Notes under the pieces: generated by a model
Databases searched by the model: none
What the model was told of the DNA's origin: nothing
What the model saw: the letters and a program-made list of their open reading frames with translations, nothing else
Translations under genes and position numbers: made by a program
Shown: in pieces, positions 1 to 8,236 of the stretch
Position numbering within the stretch: the first letter of the stretch is position 1
Layout: every line of letters begins with the position of its first letter
From: Sphingobium sp. Cam5-1
GTDB taxonomy: Bacteria > Pseudomonadota > Alphaproteobacteria > Sphingomonadales > Sphingomonadaceae
Assembly (NCBI RefSeq): GCF_015693305.1
Contig: NZ_CP065139.1
Span: 620,001 to 684,000 of the forward strand
DNA: 64,000 nucleotides
Reading direction: 5' to 3'

Positions 1-83
1 CACCAGAATGGAACCGCGTGCCTGCGGCAGAGGTAGCGGCATGCTGACGGTTAGCCGACCATCACGGATGTTCTAAGTCCTTT

Positions 84-1253
84 TCAGAGCGGCAAGCCCA
101 CATAATTTTCCGCGATAGCCGCCTGCGCCGCCCTGGAAGAGGCAATATAGTCCAGCTCGGCAACCTGCATTCGCCGGTCGAACGCATCCATTTCCGGAAA
201 GCGGTGCATCAGCCGCGTCAGCTGCCAGGAAAATCGTTCCGCTTTCCAGACTCGAGCCAGAGCCTGCTGGGAATAGCGCGCTACCGCGTCCCCGTCCCCC
301 CGCCGGAACCATCCAGTCAAGGCCGCCGAAAGGTAGAATATGTCCGACGCCGCGAGGTTCAGCCCCTTCGCTCCCGTCGGCGGCACGATATGCGCACTGT
401 CCCCCGCCAGCATCAGCCGCCCATATTGCATCGGCTCGAATATGAAGGATCGCAGCGGCGCGATCGACTTCTCCAATGCTGGCCCACGCACCATCCGCGC
501 ACCCGCTTCAGGCCCCAACCGCACCGCCAGCTCATCCCACAGCCGATCGTCCGGCCAATCCTCGATCCGTTCATCCAACGGCACCTGAATATAATAGCGG
601 CTGCGCGTCCCCGACCGCATGGACGCCAGCGCAAAGCCGCGCTCATGATTGGCATAGATCAGTTCGTCATCGCATGGTGGCACGTCCGCCAGGATGCCGA
701 GCCAACCGAACGGATATAGCTTCTCATAGGCGGTCGCTACGCCAGCCGGAATGGCTCGCCGCGAAGGGCCGTGAAAGCCGTCGCACCCGCAAATAAATTC
801 CGCATCTATCCGCTCCTGACGGCCATCCTTGCGATAGGTCAGGTACGGCGCGTCGCTGTCAACGTCATGCAATGCCACGTCGGCCGCTTCATAGATGATC
901 TCCAGACCGCGCGCCGTCGCCGCCTCCATCAGGTCGCGGGTAATTTCCGTCTGGCCATATACCATGACCTGCCGTCCGGTCAGGCCCGCGATATCGATGC
1001 GGATAGACCGCTCGCCGCTGGCCAGGTGAAAGCCGTCATGGGGCAACCCTTCACGATGCATCCGCTCGCCAAGGCCCAGCCGGTCCATCAAATCCGTCGT
1101 GGTCCGCTCCAGCACGCCTGCGCGGATGCGCCCCAGAACATAGCTGGGTGAGGCTCGCTCCACCACGATGACCTCCAGCCCCTCCGCCCGAAGCAAATGG
1201 CCGAGCAACAGCCCGGCAGGCCCCGCGCCTATGATGGCGACCTGTGTCTTCAT
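84..1253 (-). CDS. pobA: 4-hydroxybenzoate 3-monooxygenase (PobA)
   Basis: Flavoprotein hydroxylase that converts 4-hydroxybenzoate, NADPH and O2 to protocatechuate, feeding the lig genes further along. The protein (389 aa, the family's usual length) opens with the FAD-binding GAGPAGL motif, has CGCDGFHG in the middle, and carries the flavin-ribityl motif GDSAHIVPPTGAKGLN near residue 285. I chose the ATG at 1253 because a GGGAGAGC ribosome-binding site lies just upstream. An in-frame ATG at 1370 would add 39 residues unlike the family and would run into the divergent regulator. The gene is transcribed away from the AraC-type regulator, the classical pobA-pobR arrangement, so induction by 4-hydroxybenzoate is likely. 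Identification is firm from motifs and context. Confidence 0.95.
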   Translation of the reverse strand: MKTQVAIIGAGPAGLLLGHLLRAEGLEVIVVERASPSYVLGRIRAGVLERTTTDLMDRLGLGERMHREGLPHDGFHLASGERSIRIDIAGLTGRQVMVYGQTEITRDLMEAATARGLEIIYEAADVALHDVDSDAPYLTYRKDGRQERIDAEFICGCDGFHGPSRRAIPAGVATAYEKLYPFGWLGILADVPPCDDELIYANHERGFALASMRSGTRSRYYIQVPLDERIEDWPDDRLWDELAVRLGPEAGARMVRGPALEKSIAPLRSFIFEPMQYGRLMLAGDSAHIVPPTGAKGLNLAASDIFYLSAALTGWFRRGDGDAVARYSQQALARVWKAERFSWQLTRLMHRFPEMDAFDRRMQVAELDYIASSRAAQAAIAENYVGLPL

Positions 1254-1362
1254 GAAAGCTCTCCCGCATCTGACGGCGTGCATGATGCGCGGGGCACGCC
1301 TTGCCGGACAGGGGGGAACTGACCTATAAGTTGGACAATCCAGCAGCTTTCGATGGCGAACC

Positions 1363-2241
1363 ATGGCCAATCCCGTCCACAGCTTCTATCTCTATGGAGA
1401 GCCTCAGCGCAGCGTTGCGGAGGGCTTTGTCCATGTCGAAAGCCTGGACGACCGCTCCCGCCCCAGCGAGTGGACGATCCAGCCGCATCTCCACCGCGAT
1501 CTCAACCATATCATCCTCATCGCCGAAGGCGGCGGATCGATGCGGGCGGATGGGGAAAGCGTCACATTCGAAGCGCCCTGCCTGCTGCTGGTGCCGACCG
1601 GGATCATCCACGGCTTTTCCTGGCACCGCGACTCGCGCGGGTGGGTGACGACCATCGCGGACAGCTATCTGCGCCACCTGCTGGAACGTGACGCCGACCT
1701 TCAACCGCTCTTCCGCGCGCCCCGCGCCATCGCCATGCCCAGTGCCGCCGAAGTGGAAACCCGCATCGGCGCACTCGCCCGCGAGCTTGCATGGTCCGGC
1801 CCGGGGCAACGCGCGGCGGTCGAAGCGCTCCTCCTCTGGCTCATGGTCCAGGCGTTGCGCCACGCCGCCCTGTCCGACGCCAGCGCCAGCAGCGGCGGCC
1901 GCCAGGCCCGTCTCGTCGCCCGCCTGCGCGATCGGATCGAGCAGCGTTTCCGCAATCGGGAGCCTGTCGCTGCCCACGCCCGCGCGCTGGGCGTCAGCGA
2001 AACCGCGCTCCGCCAAGCCTGCGCCCGCGTCGCAGGGCTCTCCCCTGCCGCCATGCTCGACGAGCGCGCCCTGCTCGAAGCCCGCCGCCTGCTCCTCTAT
2101 TCCAACCTGTCGGTCGCGGAGGTCGGCTATGCCACGGGGTTTGACGACCCTGCCTACTTCTCCCGCTTCTTCGCCCGCCACACCGGCCGCTCACCCCGCG
2201 ACTGGCGCGCCGCCCGGGGGCAGAGTGTCAGCGGCGGATAG
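1363..2241 (+). CDS. pobR: AraC-family regulator of pobA (PobR-like)
   Basis: Transcription activator of 292 aa. The N-terminal half is a cupin-like ligand-binding domain (roughly residues 20-110, with a PHLHRDLNHI segment). The C-terminal half is an AraC-type double helix-turn-helix (about residues 190-285) ending in the typical GFDDPAYFSRFFARHTG signature. It is divergent from pobA across about 110 bp, which is where its operator should lie. AraC-type PobR proteins activate pobA in response to 4-hydroxybenzoate in several proteobacteria, and gene order supports that role here. The effector is inferred from context. It ends 42 bp from a convergent cupin gene. Confidence 0.85.
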   Translation: MANPVHSFYLYGEPQRSVAEGFVHVESLDDRSRPSEWTIQPHLHRDLNHIILIAEGGGSMRADGESVTFEAPCLLLVPTGIIHGFSWHRDSRGWVTTIADSYLRHLLERDADLQPLFRAPRAIAMPSAAEVETRIGALARELAWSGPGQRAAVEALLLWLMVQALRHAALSDASASSGGRQARLVARLRDRIEQRFRNREPVAAHARALGVSETALRQACARVAGLSPAAMLDERALLEARRLLLYSNLSVAEVGYATGFDDPAYFSRFFARHTGRSPRDWRAARGQSVSGG

Positions 2242-2283
2242 GGGCGAACCTCTCACCCCGCCCCCGATATGACTCCCTTCAAT

Positions 2284-2640
2284 TCAGGCTATCGCGACAT
2301 AATTTTTGGTAAAACGATCGCTGTGGATTTCCCACAGGACCGACGTGCCGCGTTCGACGAACCATCCATCTCCGGGACCATAGGTCGTGGCTTTACCCGT
2401 GCCCTCGTCTGTCAGCGTAACGCTGCCTTCGACCACGATGGCATGTTCCGAAAAAGGATAAGTCATGCGGAACTTGCCTTTGACCGTCGCGAAATATCCG
2501 CATGATAGCGGCATGTCAGGCGATCCATGGACCATCTTGCCAAAGCACAATCCCTCGCCCTCGACTATTTCGGAACCCAGGTCGGCAACAGTACCCCAGC
2601 TATCAAGGTCTGGAACAACATTCTGATGTATGGCGAACAT
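2284..2640 (-). CDS. Small cupin protein (DUF861 / EutQ-like)
   Basis: A single-domain cupin of 118 aa, resembling the DUF861 type often found beside amine or ureide catabolic enzymes. The barrel spans nearly the whole protein, with the turn YGPGDGWFVERGT near residues 85-97. It follows the flavin oxidase gene by 24 bp on the same strand, so the two are probably co-transcribed. A minus-strand ribosome site (GGAGGG complement) precedes the ATG at 2640. Neither enzymatic function nor substrate can be read from the sequence. A role in handling a reactive product of the oxidase, or in sensing, is speculation. Confidence 0.75.
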   Translation of the reverse strand: MFAIHQNVVPDLDSWGTVADLGSEIVEGEGLCFGKMVHGSPDMPLSCGYFATVKGKFRMTYPFSEHAIVVEGSVTLTDEGTGKATTYGPGDGWFVERGTSVLWEIHSDRFTKNYVAIA

Positions 2641-2664
2641 GATTACCCTCCTACGCCCCGCTGA

Positions 2665-3975
2665 TCAGCGGCGGCCATTGAAAAAACCCGAAATTTGATG
2701 CCAGGTCTTGGCGCCCGACAACATGCCCCGGCGCAGCGAATCCTTGCCCAGCACACGCATATGCGGGATTGAACTCATCAGGTCGTAGCGGGCCGATCCT
2801 TCGCTCATGCCCTCTGCCAGCACCTTGCAGACGATATGCGACGGCGTGACGCCAAAGCCCGAATATCCCTGAACAAAGAAAGCGTTCGGGCGGCCGGACA
2901 AGGTCCCGATCTGGGGAAACAGATTGGCGCTGCACGCCATCGGCCCGCCCCAGGCATACTCAATCTTCACATCCTTAAGATAAGGGAAAGTTTTGAGCAT
3001 CAACGGCCGTGTCCAGGCGGCGATGTCGGACGGAAAATATTCGACCATCTGTGTGGCCGATCCATAAAGCAGACGGTTGTCAGCGGTGACGCGATAATAG
3101 TCGATCACCGGCCTGATGTCGCTATAGGCGCCCCGGATCGGACTGATACGCTGGATCAGTTCATCCGGCAGCGGCTCGGTCGCGATCTGATAAGCATAGG
3201 TGTTGATCGTCTTCCCGTATATTTCCGGTTCCAGACCGGCCAGGAAACTGTCGCAGGCCCAGAGCAGCTTGGACGCCCGGACGCTGCCTGCATTGGTGCG
3301 GACGGTGATGCGGTCGCCATATTCGACGCTGATAACCGGGCTGTTTTCGAATATCCGCGCGCCATGACCCACTAGAGCCATGGCTTCGCCAAGCAACAGG
3401 TTCAGCGGATGGACATGGCCACCGCCCATATGCTTGATAGCGCCAGCGAACAGGTCCGATCCGATCACCTTCTGGACGTCCTTGCCCACCAGCAATTCTA
3501 TATCCTCGCCGGGGCTGGCGGCACGAAATTCATCGACCCAACCGCGCAGCGTTTTGAGTTGGCGATCATTGTAGGCGAGATAGGCGTAACCGCGCTGGAC
3601 GGCGGCATCGATGCCATATTTTTCCGCCCGCCCGCGCAGAATGCCCGCGCCCAGGCTGGCAATGTCGAACAGCGTCTCCAGCCCTTCCTTGCCGACATGC
3701 CGTGCGACCTTGTTGATGTCGTGACCGATGCCCGCCATCACTTGCCCGCCATTACGGCCCGTGCCGCCATAACCCAGATGGCGCGCTTCCAGGACGACGC
3801 TGTTGGTGAAGCCTTTCTCGGCAAGTTCAAGCGCGGTGTTGATGCCTGAAAAGCCACCGCCGATCACGACGATGTCGGCGTCGATGTCCTGCGTCAGGCG
3901 GGGATATTGAACGTCATATTTTTTCGTGGCCGTGTAATAATTGAGGGCGTCCAGCCGCCGCATCACCTCTTCCAT
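2665..3975 (-). CDS. FAD-dependent amine oxidoreductase (DAO/PuuB-like)
   Basis: Flavoprotein of the D-amino-acid-oxidase fold, most like gamma-glutamylputrescine oxidase (PuuB) and related amine oxidases, about 436 aa. An N-terminal tail (YYTATKKYDVQYP) precedes the dinucleotide motif VVIGGGFSGINTALELAEKG near residues 35-54. GGTGRNGGQVMAG follows, and YSGFGVTPSHIV lies toward the C-terminus. Such enzymes oxidise a C-N bond to an aldehyde or ketone, releasing an amine and hydrogen peroxide. The gene precedes the cupin and is divergent from three aldehyde dehydrogenase genes, suggesting that the aldehyde is passed to one of them. The start at 3975 (MEEVMRRL) is preferred; an ATG five codons upstream is possible. 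The substrate is not determinable; an N-methyl- or phenethyl-amine would suit the neighbouring homoprotocatechuate genes. Confidence 0.85.
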   Translation of the reverse strand: MEEVMRRLDALNYYTATKKYDVQYPRLTQDIDADIVVIGGGFSGINTALELAEKGFTNSVVLEARHLGYGGTGRNGGQVMAGIGHDINKVARHVGKEGLETLFDIASLGAGILRGRAEKYGIDAAVQRGYAYLAYNDRQLKTLRGWVDEFRAASPGEDIELLVGKDVQKVIGSDLFAGAIKHMGGGHVHPLNLLLGEAMALVGHGARIFENSPVISVEYGDRITVRTNAGSVRASKLLWACDSFLAGLEPEIYGKTINTYAYQIATEPLPDELIQRISPIRGAYSDIRPVIDYYRVTADNRLLYGSATQMVEYFPSDIAAWTRPLMLKTFPYLKDVKIEYAWGGPMACSANLFPQIGTLSGRPNAFFVQGYSGFGVTPSHIVCKVLAEGMSEGSARYDLMSSIPHMRVLGKDSLRRGMLSGAKTWHQISGFFNGRR

Positions 3976-4094
3976 CGACCCTCTCCCCAAAGTTCAGGAG
4001 AAAATCTGGCCCGGAAATGATCGCACCGATATGGCAGGTCGCGACAAGGAAATGGCAAAATGCGCCAACGGCTGTGTAACGGACGGGGCGAGTT

Positions 4095-5189
4095 TTATCC
4101 CCCGCGCACCACCTTCCGTCCCCGCACCAGGGAGCGCCCGGTCCAGTTCCGATAGGCACGAGACAATACCGACCGCTCCGAATAGCCGAGCGCCTGCGCC
4201 AGCCCCGCTACATTCCCCCGTCCTTCGTCGCCCAGCCGCGCATCTGCCAGCCGCGTGCGGTGATCGCGCAGCAACTGACGTAGCGAAGTTCCCTCCTCCG
4301 CCAGACGGCGTTGCAGGCTACGAGCGGGAAGACCCAGCGCGGCTGCGATCCCCTCCAGCGTGATCGGGCGCTTGTCGAGATACATGGCGATCAGCCACTC
4401 AACGCGTCCGGCATAGCTATCCTCCGCCAGATGGACCTGGAGCAGTTCGGTGACGTGCCGTTCCAGCACGTGCAACAGGTCACGATCCTCCACACGGTTG
4501 ATCCGTTCGACATCCTGCTTCGCCAGCAGCAATCCGTTCGTAGGCTGATCGAACAATATTGGCGCACGGAACAATCGGCGCAACGGCCCGGGGTCCGCTG
4601 GCGCGGCATGTTCGAAATGCACCTCGATCGGCCACCATGGGGTTGTCAGGCAGCTGCGGATCAGCTCGCAAGTCGCCATCACCGCATATTCCGCGTCCTG
4701 CCGCCGGGGCCATATCCGCGGGTCGTGGATCCGGTACGCCCACAACATATGCTCGCCCGCGTTCAGAAGACCGGAGGACGTCGATGTCTGAAAGGCGGGC
4801 AGGTAGCGGCCCATGCGCGCGAAGGCATCGCCAAGCGTGCCCGACAGGGAAAAGAGCAATCCGGTAGGGCCAATGTCGGCGGGCCGGAAACAGCTGCCCA
4901 TCTCCGCGCCCAAATGCGGCGCGTCGAGCAGGTCGGCGGCGTCCTCCAACAGCGCGACATAATGGGCGAGTGGCATGATCGCGTAAGGATCGAGCAATCC
5001 GGCAAGGGCAACCTCGTGCCGGGCCAGCAGTGCGGCGACCTTTTCATCATCCTTGTCGATCCGCTCAAGCAGGCGTTGAACGCTCACCGCCCTGATGGTC
5101 GGAACCTGCGGCGCGCCTGATGATTTTCGCTGCGGCAATGTCGTGCCCTCGCCTTTATTTTCGCGACGCGGTTCGCGTCTGTCCATCAT
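4095..5189 (-). CDS. AraC-family regulator with arabinose-binding-like N-domain (OruR type)
   Basis: Regulator of about 364 aa. It has an N-terminal domain of the 'Arabinose_bd' type seen in OruR and ArgR-like activators (residues about 40-230) and a C-terminal AraC HTH (about 260-360, with ALGLPARSLQRRLAEEGTS and ALGYSERSVLSRAYRNWTG). The frame stays open to an ATG at 5273, but that start would place the conserved palindrome at 5245-5256 inside the gene. The paired ATGs at 5189 and 5186 are therefore better candidates, though no strong ribosome site is visible. It is divergent from the aldehyde dehydrogenase at 5296 and likely controls it and the amine oxidase. The effector is unknown. Confidence 0.8.
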   Translation of the reverse strand: MMDRREPRRENKGEGTTLPQRKSSGAPQVPTIRAVSVQRLLERIDKDDEKVAALLARHEVALAGLLDPYAIMPLAHYVALLEDAADLLDAPHLGAEMGSCFRPADIGPTGLLFSLSGTLGDAFARMGRYLPAFQTSTSSGLLNAGEHMLWAYRIHDPRIWPRRQDAEYAVMATCELIRSCLTTPWWPIEVHFEHAAPADPGPLRRLFRAPILFDQPTNGLLLAKQDVERINRVEDRDLLHVLERHVTELLQVHLAEDSYAGRVEWLIAMYLDKRPITLEGIAAALGLPARSLQRRLAEEGTSLRQLLRDHRTRLADARLGDEGRGNVAGLAQALGYSERSVLSRAYRNWTGRSLVRGRKVVRGG

Positions 5190-5238
5190 GAAAATGCCAA
5201 TCGCGGAAACAGAAAACCAGATAGAGATCCATCCCTTG

Positions 5239-5262
5239 AATAATTTATCATGATAAGTTATT
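5239..5262. promoter_or_regulatory. Palindromic operator, copy 1 (core TTATCATGATAA)
   Basis: The core at 5245-5256 is a perfect 12-bp palindrome. Counting outwards from the centre, positions 8 to 12 on each side also pair (AATAA on the left, TTATT on the right), so 22 of 24 positions are symmetric with one mismatched pair. It lies 34 bp upstream of the aldehyde dehydrogenase ATG and about 55 bp upstream of the AraC start. A second copy at 16627-16650 is identical across 25 contiguous bases. A fully symmetric site suits a dimeric MarR-type regulator better than an AraC monomer pair. Confidence 0.7.
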
Positions 5263-5295
5263 GCGGCCAACATCTAAGCAGAAGGATGGCCGCGA

Positions 5296-6702
5296 ATGAC
5301 ATATGCTGGCGCTATCATAGCTGGGTCGCCTGAATATGGCGAAACGCTGTCCACTATAGCGAATCCCGCGACCGGGGATGCGGCGGGGGCGGTTGCCACG
5401 GTCGATGCTGCGGCATGCGAACGCGCAATCGCGGCGGCGCGTGCCGCCTTCGCCGGATGGGCTGCGACGCCCGATGCGGATCGGCAGGCCGCTGTTGCCC
5501 GCTGCGCCGACATCATCGAAGAGCATGCCGAAGACCTTGCCCGGCTGCTGACCGCCGAACAGGGCAAGCCGATGAATGGCATGGGCTCGCGTTTCGAAGT
5601 GGGCGGCGCGGCAGCGTGGACGCGGCATACGGCAGGTCTCGTGCTGCCGGTCGAATATGTGCAGGACGATGAAGCCGCGCACATCGCAATCCATCGCCGT
5701 CCGCTGGGCGTGGTCGCGGCAATTACGCCGTGGAACTGGCCGCTGATGATCGCCATCTGGCAGATCATGCCCGCGATCCGCGCCGGGAACACGGTGGTGA
5801 TCAAGCCGTCGCCCTTCACCCCGCTGACCACCTTGAAGCTGGTCGAATTGTTCCAGGCGGCGCTGCCGCCCGGCGTCCTTAACGCCGTTGCTGGACCCGA
5901 TGCGCTTGGCGGCCTGCTGACCAGCCATCCCGACATCGCCAAGGTCTGCTTCACAGGGTCCACAGCGACGGGGCGCAAGGTGATGGCGAGCGCCGCGCCG
6001 ACGCTGAAGCGCCTGACGCTGGAGCTGGGCGGCAATGATGCGGGCATCGTCCTGCCCGACGCCGATCCGCACGCCATTGCCGAAGGGCTGTTCTGGGGCG
6101 CGTTCATCAACAATGGACAGACCTGTGCCGCGTTGAAGCGCTTGTTCGTCCATGACAGCATCTATGATGCCGTGTGCGATGCGCTGGTCGCCTATGCCGC
6201 GTCGGTCAAGACCGGCCCCGGCACGGAGGAAGACAGCCTGCTCGGCCCGCTGCAAAATGACATGCAGTTCCGCAAGGTCGCCCGACTGGTCGATGAAGCG
6301 CGCGCGGACGGCGCTCGGGTGTTGACCGGCGGCAGCCCGATGGCGGGCGCAGGCCTTTTCTATCCCGTCACTCTGGTCGCCGATGCAAAGCCCGGCATGG
6401 CGCTGGTGGACGAGGAACAGTTCGGCCCTGCGCTGCCGATCATCCGCTATTCCGATGTCGGCGAAGCGATCGCCGCCGCCAATGCGGCGGAGGTCGGCCT
6501 GGGCGGGTCGATCTGGTCGTCTGACATCGATCGCGCCCGCGACCTCGCGCTGCAACTGGAATGCGGCACCGCCTGGGTCAACAAACATGGCGCGATCCGT
6601 CCCGACACCCCCTTTGGCGGGGTCAAGGCGTCGGGCTTCGGCGTCGAGTTCGGGCCACATGGCCTGAGTGAATTTCTGTCCTTTCAGGTGCTGCATGACT
6701 GA
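5296..6702 (+). CDS. NAD(P)-dependent aldehyde dehydrogenase (arylacetaldehyde type, inferred)
   Basis: Aldehyde dehydrogenase of 468 aa with a full catalytic set: PWNWP in the coenzyme-binding region (about residue 150), FTGSTATG, the general base Glu243 in LELGG, and nucleophile Cys277 in NNGQTC. The 34-residue spacing between Glu and Cys is that of the family. It is the first gene of a plus-strand run with hpaE and the succinate-semialdehyde dehydrogenase, and it is headed by the palindromic operator. In a homoprotocatechuate locus the missing role is oxidation of (hydroxy)phenylacetaldehyde to the arylacetate, which I infer for this gene. Oxidation of the amine oxidase product is an equivalent statement. 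The exact substrate is unproven. Confidence 0.88.
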   Translation: MTYAGAIIAGSPEYGETLSTIANPATGDAAGAVATVDAAACERAIAAARAAFAGWAATPDADRQAAVARCADIIEEHAEDLARLLTAEQGKPMNGMGSRFEVGGAAAWTRHTAGLVLPVEYVQDDEAAHIAIHRRPLGVVAAITPWNWPLMIAIWQIMPAIRAGNTVVIKPSPFTPLTTLKLVELFQAALPPGVLNAVAGPDALGGLLTSHPDIAKVCFTGSTATGRKVMASAAPTLKRLTLELGGNDAGIVLPDADPHAIAEGLFWGAFINNGQTCAALKRLFVHDSIYDAVCDALVAYAASVKTGPGTEEDSLLGPLQNDMQFRKVARLVDEARADGARVLTGGSPMAGAGLFYPVTLVADAKPGMALVDEEQFGPALPIIRYSDVGEAIAAANAAEVGLGGSIWSSDIDRARDLALQLECGTAWVNKHGAIRPDTPFGGVKASGFGVEFGPHGLSEFLSFQVLHD

Positions 6703-6730
6703 AGCGGCCCTTTCATCCCGGAGTTTGCCG

Positions 6731-8236
6731 ATGACTGACAAGCGCGCCCTTGCCATGGCGGCGATCGACCGTTTCACCGCTGCCCCGCTGGGCCATTTCA
6801 TTGGCGGCAAGCCGATCGCGGGGGAAGGGACGCTGTTCGACATACTGGAACCGGGCACGGGCGATGTGCTGGGCCAGTGCGCCGATGCAACCGAAGCGCA
6901 GCTGGAGGCAGCGGTCGCCGCCGCGAGTGAGGCGTTTCCCATCTGGGCGGCCACCCCGGCTGACGAACGGCGCAGGGTCCTTAACCGCATGGCAGACCTG
7001 ATCGTGGCTCATGCGGACGAGATCGCGGCGGTCGAGTGCCTGGATGCCGGCCAATGCTGGCGCTTCATGTCCAAGGCGGCGCTGCGCGGGGCGGACAATT
7101 TCCGCTTCTTCGCCGACCGCGCGCCCACCGCCGCTGACGGGCAGGCACTGTCGGCGCCCGATCATCTTAACTACACCACCCGCAAACCGATCGGCCCGGT
7201 CGCGGTCATCACCCCGTGGAACACGCCCTTCATGCTATCCACATGGAAGATCGCGCCCGCCCTGGCGGCGGGATGCACGGTGGTGCACAAGCCTGCCGAA
7301 TGGTCGCCCTACTCGGCGCGGCTGCTGGTCGAAATCGGGGCGGAAGCGGGGCTGCCCGCAGGCGTGTTCAACGCGGTCAACGGCCTTGGCGAAACCACCG
7401 GCCGCCGCCTGACCGAACATCCGGGCATCAAGGCCATCGCCTTCGTCGGGGAATCCTCCACCGGCAGCGCGATCATGCGACAGGGCGCACAAAGCCTGAA
7501 GCGGGTGCATTTCGAACTGGGGGGCAAGAATCCCTGCATCGTGTTCGACGATGCCGATCTGGATGCGGCGCTGGATGCGGCGATATTCATGATCTATTCG
7601 CTCAATGGCCAGCGCTGCACATCCTCGTCCCGGCTGCTGGTTCAGCGCAGCATCTACGATGCCTTCGTGGCGAAAGCGGCCGATCGGGTGAAGGCACTCA
7701 AGGTCGGCGACCCGTTCGACCCGGCGACAGAGGTCGGCCCGCTGATCCACCCGCGCCACTTCGCCAAGGTCGCAAGCTATGCCGGGATCGCTGTAGAGGA
7801 CGGCGCGACCATCGCCGCTGGCGGCAGGCCGATCGATGGAACGTCAGGCTTCTTCTTCCAGCCCACGCTCTTCACCCAGGCCGAACAGTCGATGCGCATC
7901 GCGCGCGAGGAAATCTTTGGCCCGGTGCTGACGGCGATCCCCTTCGACGATGAAGCCGACGCGATCGCCAAGGCTAATGACGTCGATTACGGGCTGGCAG
8001 GCTATGTGTGGACCCGCGACCTTGCCCGGTCGCTGCGCGTGTCGGAAGCGCTCGACGTCGGCATGGTGTGGGTGAACAGCGAGAATGTCCGCCACCTCCC
8101 CACCCCGTTCGGCGGGGTGAAGGCAAGCGGCATCGGCCGCGACGGCGGCGACTGGAGCTTCGACTTCTACATGGAGACGAAAAATGTCGCCCTCGCGCGC
8201 GGCACGCACCAGACGCCGCGACTGGGGGTCCAGTGA
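6731..8236 (+). CDS. hpaE: 5-carboxymethyl-2-hydroxymuconate semialdehyde dehydrogenase (HpaE)
   Basis: Oxidises the ring-cleavage product of homoprotocatechuate to 5-carboxymethyl-2-hydroxymuconate with NAD. The protein is 501 aa with Glu262 (FELGGKN) and Cys296 (NGQRCTSSSR). The LNGQRCTSSSRLLV segment and the VWVNSENVRHLPTPFGG C-terminal region are typical of HpaE. I chose the ATG at 6731 because GGAG lies seven bases upstream; an upstream in-frame ATG at 6668 would overlap the preceding gene by 35 bp. Its stop overlaps the GTG start of the next dehydrogenase, so the two are translationally coupled. The presence of hpaR, G, F and D downstream supports the assignment. Confidence 0.87.
   Translation: MTDKRALAMAAIDRFTAAPLGHFIGGKPIAGEGTLFDILEPGTGDVLGQCADATEAQLEAAVAAASEAFPIWAATPADERRRVLNRMADLIVAHADEIAAVECLDAGQCWRFMSKAALRGADNFRFFADRAPTAADGQALSAPDHLNYTTRKPIGPVAVITPWNTPFMLSTWKIAPALAAGCTVVHKPAEWSPYSARLLVEIGAEAGLPAGVFNAVNGLGETTGRRLTEHPGIKAIAFVGESSTGSAIMRQGAQSLKRVHFELGGKNPCIVFDDADLDAALDAAIFMIYSLNGQRCTSSSRLLVQRSIYDAFVAKAADRVKALKVGDPFDPATEVGPLIHPRHFAKVASYAGIAVEDGATIAAGGRPIDGTSGFFFQPTLFTQAEQSMRIAREEIFGPVLTAIPFDDEADAIAKANDVDYGLAGYVWTRDLARSLRVSEALDVGMVWVNSENVRHLPTPFGGVKASGIGRDGGDWSFDFYMETKNVALARGTHQTPRLGVQ

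Noticed and set aside
1..83. Short plus-strand frame ending at about position 76, possibly the tail of a gene entering from the left
   Set aside because: Only about 25 codons are visible, with no recognisable motif; it cannot be supported as a gene.
5248..6990. Long open frame (580 codons) on the minus strand
   Set aside because: Antisense to the aldehyde dehydrogenase at 5296 and the start of hpaE; composition is that of a high-GC shadow frame and no domain is recognisable.
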